From: Janthinobacterium aquaticum
GTDB lineage: Bacteria > Pseudomonadota > Gammaproteobacteria > Burkholderiales > Burkholderiaceae_D
Direction: 5' to 3'
Length of the DNA stretch: 64,000 nt
NCBI RefSeq assembly: GCF_009208565.1
Contig: NZ_WFLK01000012.1
Location: 62,001-126,000, forward strand
Below are positions 61,882 to 64,000 of the stretch, piece after piece (within the stretch, counting starts at the first letter, position 1; each line of letters opens with the position of its first letter). The notes below the pieces were generated by a model. The model ran no database searches, was not told the DNA's origin, and saw only the letters and a list, made by a program, of their open reading frames with translations. Position numbers and translations under genes: made by a program.

Positions 61882-63465
61882 TCAGTAGCGCTTGGCCGGG
61901 TGGCAACGCCCGGCCTTTTTTAATATGCGCAGCACCTCGGCAAGTTCCGTCACGGCCACCTCCAGTTCATGCGGCGCATGGGCGGCAAAGCCCATCAGAA
62001 AGCCACTGCGGTGCGGCGTTATTGCATGCAGGGCGCTCAAACCCAGCAGGTCGATGCCGGCCCGGCGCGCCGCATCCAGCGCGTGTGTTTCATCGATCCC
62101 GCCGGTCAGCAGGCAGGGCATCTGCATGCCGCCATCGGGCACACATGGTTCAAGAAAATCGGCCAGGTGCTGGCGTACCAGTTGCGCCAGCACGTCGCGC
62201 CGCGTGGCGTAGACCGCGCGCATGGTGCGCACATGGGCGCCAAAGTGGCCGCCGTCGATAAAGCGCGCCAGGGTCAGTTGCGGGATCGGTGCGCTGTGGC
62301 CGTCAAGCAGGGTGCGCGCCACCGTCATCGGCGCCACCAGGGCCGGCGGCAGCACCATGTAAGCGATCCTCAGGCCCGGAAACAGCGATTTGCTGAAGGT
62401 GCCGATATAGATCGTGCGCGCATGCCGGTCCAGTCCCTGCATGCAGGCGGTGGGCTTGCCGGCGTAATGAAATTCGCTGTCGTAGTCGTCCTCGATGATC
62501 CAGCCCTGCTGCTGCCTGGCCCATTCGATCAGCGCCAGGCGCCGCTCCAGCGACAGCGTCGCGCCCGTGGGGAACTGGTGCGATGGCGTGACAAAGACCG
62601 CTCTTGCCGGTGTGCCGGAGGCTTCCAGCGTGGCGGCGTGTTGCGCCAAGTGCTCGACCTGCATGCCGTTGGCGTCGACGGGCACCGGCACGCAGGCCAG
62701 CCCGGCTGCCTCGAAGGCCTTGCGCGCGCCGTGGTACATCGGGTCTTCCACGAATATGGCCTCGCCCGGATCGAGCAGTACCTGGGCGCACAGGGTCAGC
62801 GCCTGCTGGGAACTGGTCAGCACCAGCACGCGGTCGGCGCTGGCGTGCGCACCGCGTTCCAGGTTGATGTAGTCGGCAATGGCGCGCCGCAGTTCCTCCA
62901 TGCCTTGCGGGGCACTGTGCAGCAAGGCGCGCGTGCCATGCTGTTTCAGCACCTGGCGTTCCAGCCGTTCCCAGGTCGACAGCGGAAAGCTGCGTGTCTC
63001 CGGTACGCCGGGCGCAAAGGCGCGCGGGGCCAGGAATTCGCGCACGCCGCCGCTATGGAGCATGGTGCTGCCGCGCGCGCTCAGGCGGTGTAGCGGTGGG
63101 CTGGCGGCGTCGCCCCGGGCCGGCTGGCTGCCGCCGGCCAGGCATTGCGTGCGCGCTGAAACGTAGCTGCCGCTGCCGACGCGCCGCTCGATAAAGCCTT
63201 GCGCATGCAGCTGGCTGTAGGCCGCTTCCACCGTATCGCGCGACACGCCCAGCGATAGCGCCAGCGCGCGGGTGGCCGGCAGCGGCTTGCCTGCATCGAG
63301 CACCCCGTCGAGTATCAACTGGCGCACGGCGCGCTGCAGGCGTGCATGCAGCGGCAGGGCGCTATTGGCGGGGTCGTTGATCCAGCTTTTGACGGAGTCG
63401 AGTTGGGCGTGTTTGAACAATTGGTCTGTATTGCTATCAAAAAATGGCGGGGCGCAGCCAGCCAT
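61882..63465 (-). CDS. MocR/PdxR-type regulator (GntR HTH plus aminotransferase domain)
   Basis: The 527-residue product has an N-terminal GntR winged helix (LPLHARLQRAVRQLILDGVLDAGKPLPATRALALSLGVSRDTVEAAYSQLHAQGFIERRVGSGSYV) and a fold-type I aminotransferase domain from about residue 150. The PLP-lysine segment is IYIGTFSKSLFPGLRIAYMVLPPAL, and WIIEDDYDSEFHYAGKP is the family signature. Such proteins sense PLP or amino compounds. It is divergent from benE with only 55 bases between the starts, so control of benE is possible. Confidence 0.93.
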   Translation of the reverse strand: MAGCAPPFFDSNTDQLFKHAQLDSVKSWINDPANSALPLHARLQRAVRQLILDGVLDAGKPLPATRALALSLGVSRDTVEAAYSQLHAQGFIERRVGSGSYVSARTQCLAGGSQPARGDAASPPLHRLSARGSTMLHSGGVREFLAPRAFAPGVPETRSFPLSTWERLERQVLKQHGTRALLHSAPQGMEELRRAIADYINLERGAHASADRVLVLTSSQQALTLCAQVLLDPGEAIFVEDPMYHGARKAFEAAGLACVPVPVDANGMQVEHLAQHAATLEASGTPARAVFVTPSHQFPTGATLSLERRLALIEWARQQQGWIIEDDYDSEFHYAGKPTACMQGLDRHARTIYIGTFSKSLFPGLRIAYMVLPPALVAPMTVARTLLDGHSAPIPQLTLARFIDGGHFGAHVRTMRAVYATRRDVLAQLVRQHLADFLEPCVPDGGMQMPCLLTGGIDETHALDAARRAGIDLLGLSALHAITPHRSGFLMGFAAHAPHELEVAVTELAEVLRILKKAGRCHPAKRY

Positions 63466-63520
63466 TTTAAAACTATAAAGACGGTTTGCACCATGTGTTT
63501 ATTCAGGAGCCGTTCAATTC

Positions 63521-64000
63521 ATGTCATCCCCTTCATCCCCATTATCACCATTGTCACCATTGCCTGCTGCCATGCCGGCAGCGCCGCTGCGCTGGCGCGA
63601 TCTGATCCATCCGGTCGTGGCCGGCTTTGTATCCGTGATCGTCAATTATGGCGGCACGTTTATCCTTGTTTTCCAGGCTGCCAGGGTGGCCGGGCTCAGT
63701 GCCGAACTGACCGCTTCCTGGGTCTGGTCAATCTCGATTGGTGTGGGCGTCACGGGCATTGTGCTGAGCGTGCTGATGCGCGCGCCCATCATCACCGCCT
63801 GGTCAACGCCGGCTGCGGCCTTCCTGGTTACGGCGCTGGCCAGTACGCCTTATGAACAGGCCGTCGGCGCCTACCTGGTCTCGGCTGCCGCGTTCGTGGT
63901 GCTGGGACTGTCAGGCTGGTTCGACCGCGTGATCCGCATGATACCGCCTGGCGTGGCGGCCGGCCTGCTGGCCGGCATCTTGCTGCAATTTGGTATCGGC
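63521..64000 (+). CDS. benE: Benzoate/H+ symporter family protein BenE, 3' end missing
   Basis: The visible 160 residues start with a Ser/Pro-rich stretch (SSPSSPLSPLSPLP) and then give the BenE N terminus: LIHPVVAGFVSVIVNYGGTFILVFQAARVAGL, SWVWSISIGVGVTGIVLSVLMRAPIITAWSTPAAAFL and IRMIPPGVAAGLLAGILLQFGIG, with about four membrane helices. BenE-type proteins take up benzoate or related acids. AGGAG lies eleven bases before the ATG at 63521; an ATG at 63572 would remove the Ser/Pro repeat. The gene runs off the end of the window. Confidence 0.9.
   Translation, partial: MSSPSSPLSPLSPLPAAMPAAPLRWRDLIHPVVAGFVSVIVNYGGTFILVFQAARVAGLSAELTASWVWSISIGVGVTGIVLSVLMRAPIITAWSTPAAAFLVTALASTPYEQAVGAYLVSAAAFVVLGLSGWFDRVIRMIPPGVAAGLLAGILLQFGIG

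Overview
The window is about 64 kb of GC-rich chromosomal DNA. Gene order and protein content point to a beta-proteobacterium of the Oxalobacteraceae (Janthinobacterium, Duganella or Massilia type). The block gyrA-serC-pheA-hisC-tyrA-aroA-cmk-rpsA-ihfB-lapA-lapB is a typical Burkholderiales arrangement. PEP-CTERM and DUF4148 proteins and abundant TonB-dependent receptors also fit. The genus is inferred from gene content only; no 16S gene is present. I saw no phage, plasmid, IS element, CRISPR array, tRNA or rRNA.

Layout. 1-16.3 kb: housekeeping block on the + strand, with the 3' part of gyrA, serine and aromatic amino acid synthesis (serC, pheA, hisC, tyrA, aroA), cmk, rpsA, ihfB, LPS control (lapA, lapB), ugd, a heptose-7-phosphate kinase and a ComEA-like secreted protein. 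16.4-24.7 kb: mixed single genes, including a fatty-acid-hydroxylase-type membrane enzyme, a PEP-CTERM protein, a secreted M28 aminopeptidase, an unusual cNMP-binding/thioredoxin-like/flavoprotein fusion, cysM and a small HTH regulator in an AT-rich patch. 23.6-28.7 kb: minus-strand operon MoxR - DUF58 - TgpA transglutaminase - MltB. 28.8-37 kb: histone-deacetylase-like hydrolase, YlqF GTPase, extradiol dioxygenase/LysR pair, a plug-less TonB-receptor-type barrel, dsbA and an SDR. 37.1-42.5 kb: minus-strand tripartite efflux locus (outer membrane factor, MarR, FUSC pump, AaeX, membrane fusion protein). 42.5-51.7 kb: small secreted or membrane proteins, aldo/keto reductase, CYTH-CHAD protein, LprI-like protein, a large propeller sensor kinase and sodB. 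51.8-61.6 kb: a sugar-utilisation regulon (LacI, binding protein, two permeases, GH1 glucosidase, ATPase, TonB receptor). 61.9 kb to the end: MocR/PdxR-type regulator divergent from a truncated benE.

The clearest regulatory logic is in the sugar locus. A 14-bp perfect palindrome (TGAAAACGTTTTCA) occurs twice in front of the binding-protein gene, once just downstream of a good sigma70 promoter. A one-mismatch copy lies in the leader of the lacI gene, and another one-mismatch copy lies inside the glucosidase gene. The likely substrate is a beta-glucoside that crosses the outer membrane through the TonB receptor, is captured by the binding protein, imported by the ABC permeases and cleaved by the GH1 enzyme.

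The dominant repeat is a family of REP palindromes (arms GTCGGATTA / TAATCCGAC) at six intergenic sites, mostly as inverted pairs with a conserved linker. One pair seems to be interrupted by about 170 bp of foreign-looking DNA, another supplies the stop codon of an aldo/keto reductase, and two REP pairs sit directly behind two paralogous small membrane proteins. No strikingly new multigene system is evident. The most unusual items are the flavoprotein fusion without a CxxC, the plug-less TonB barrel, the small membrane paralogues and the interrupted REP pair.
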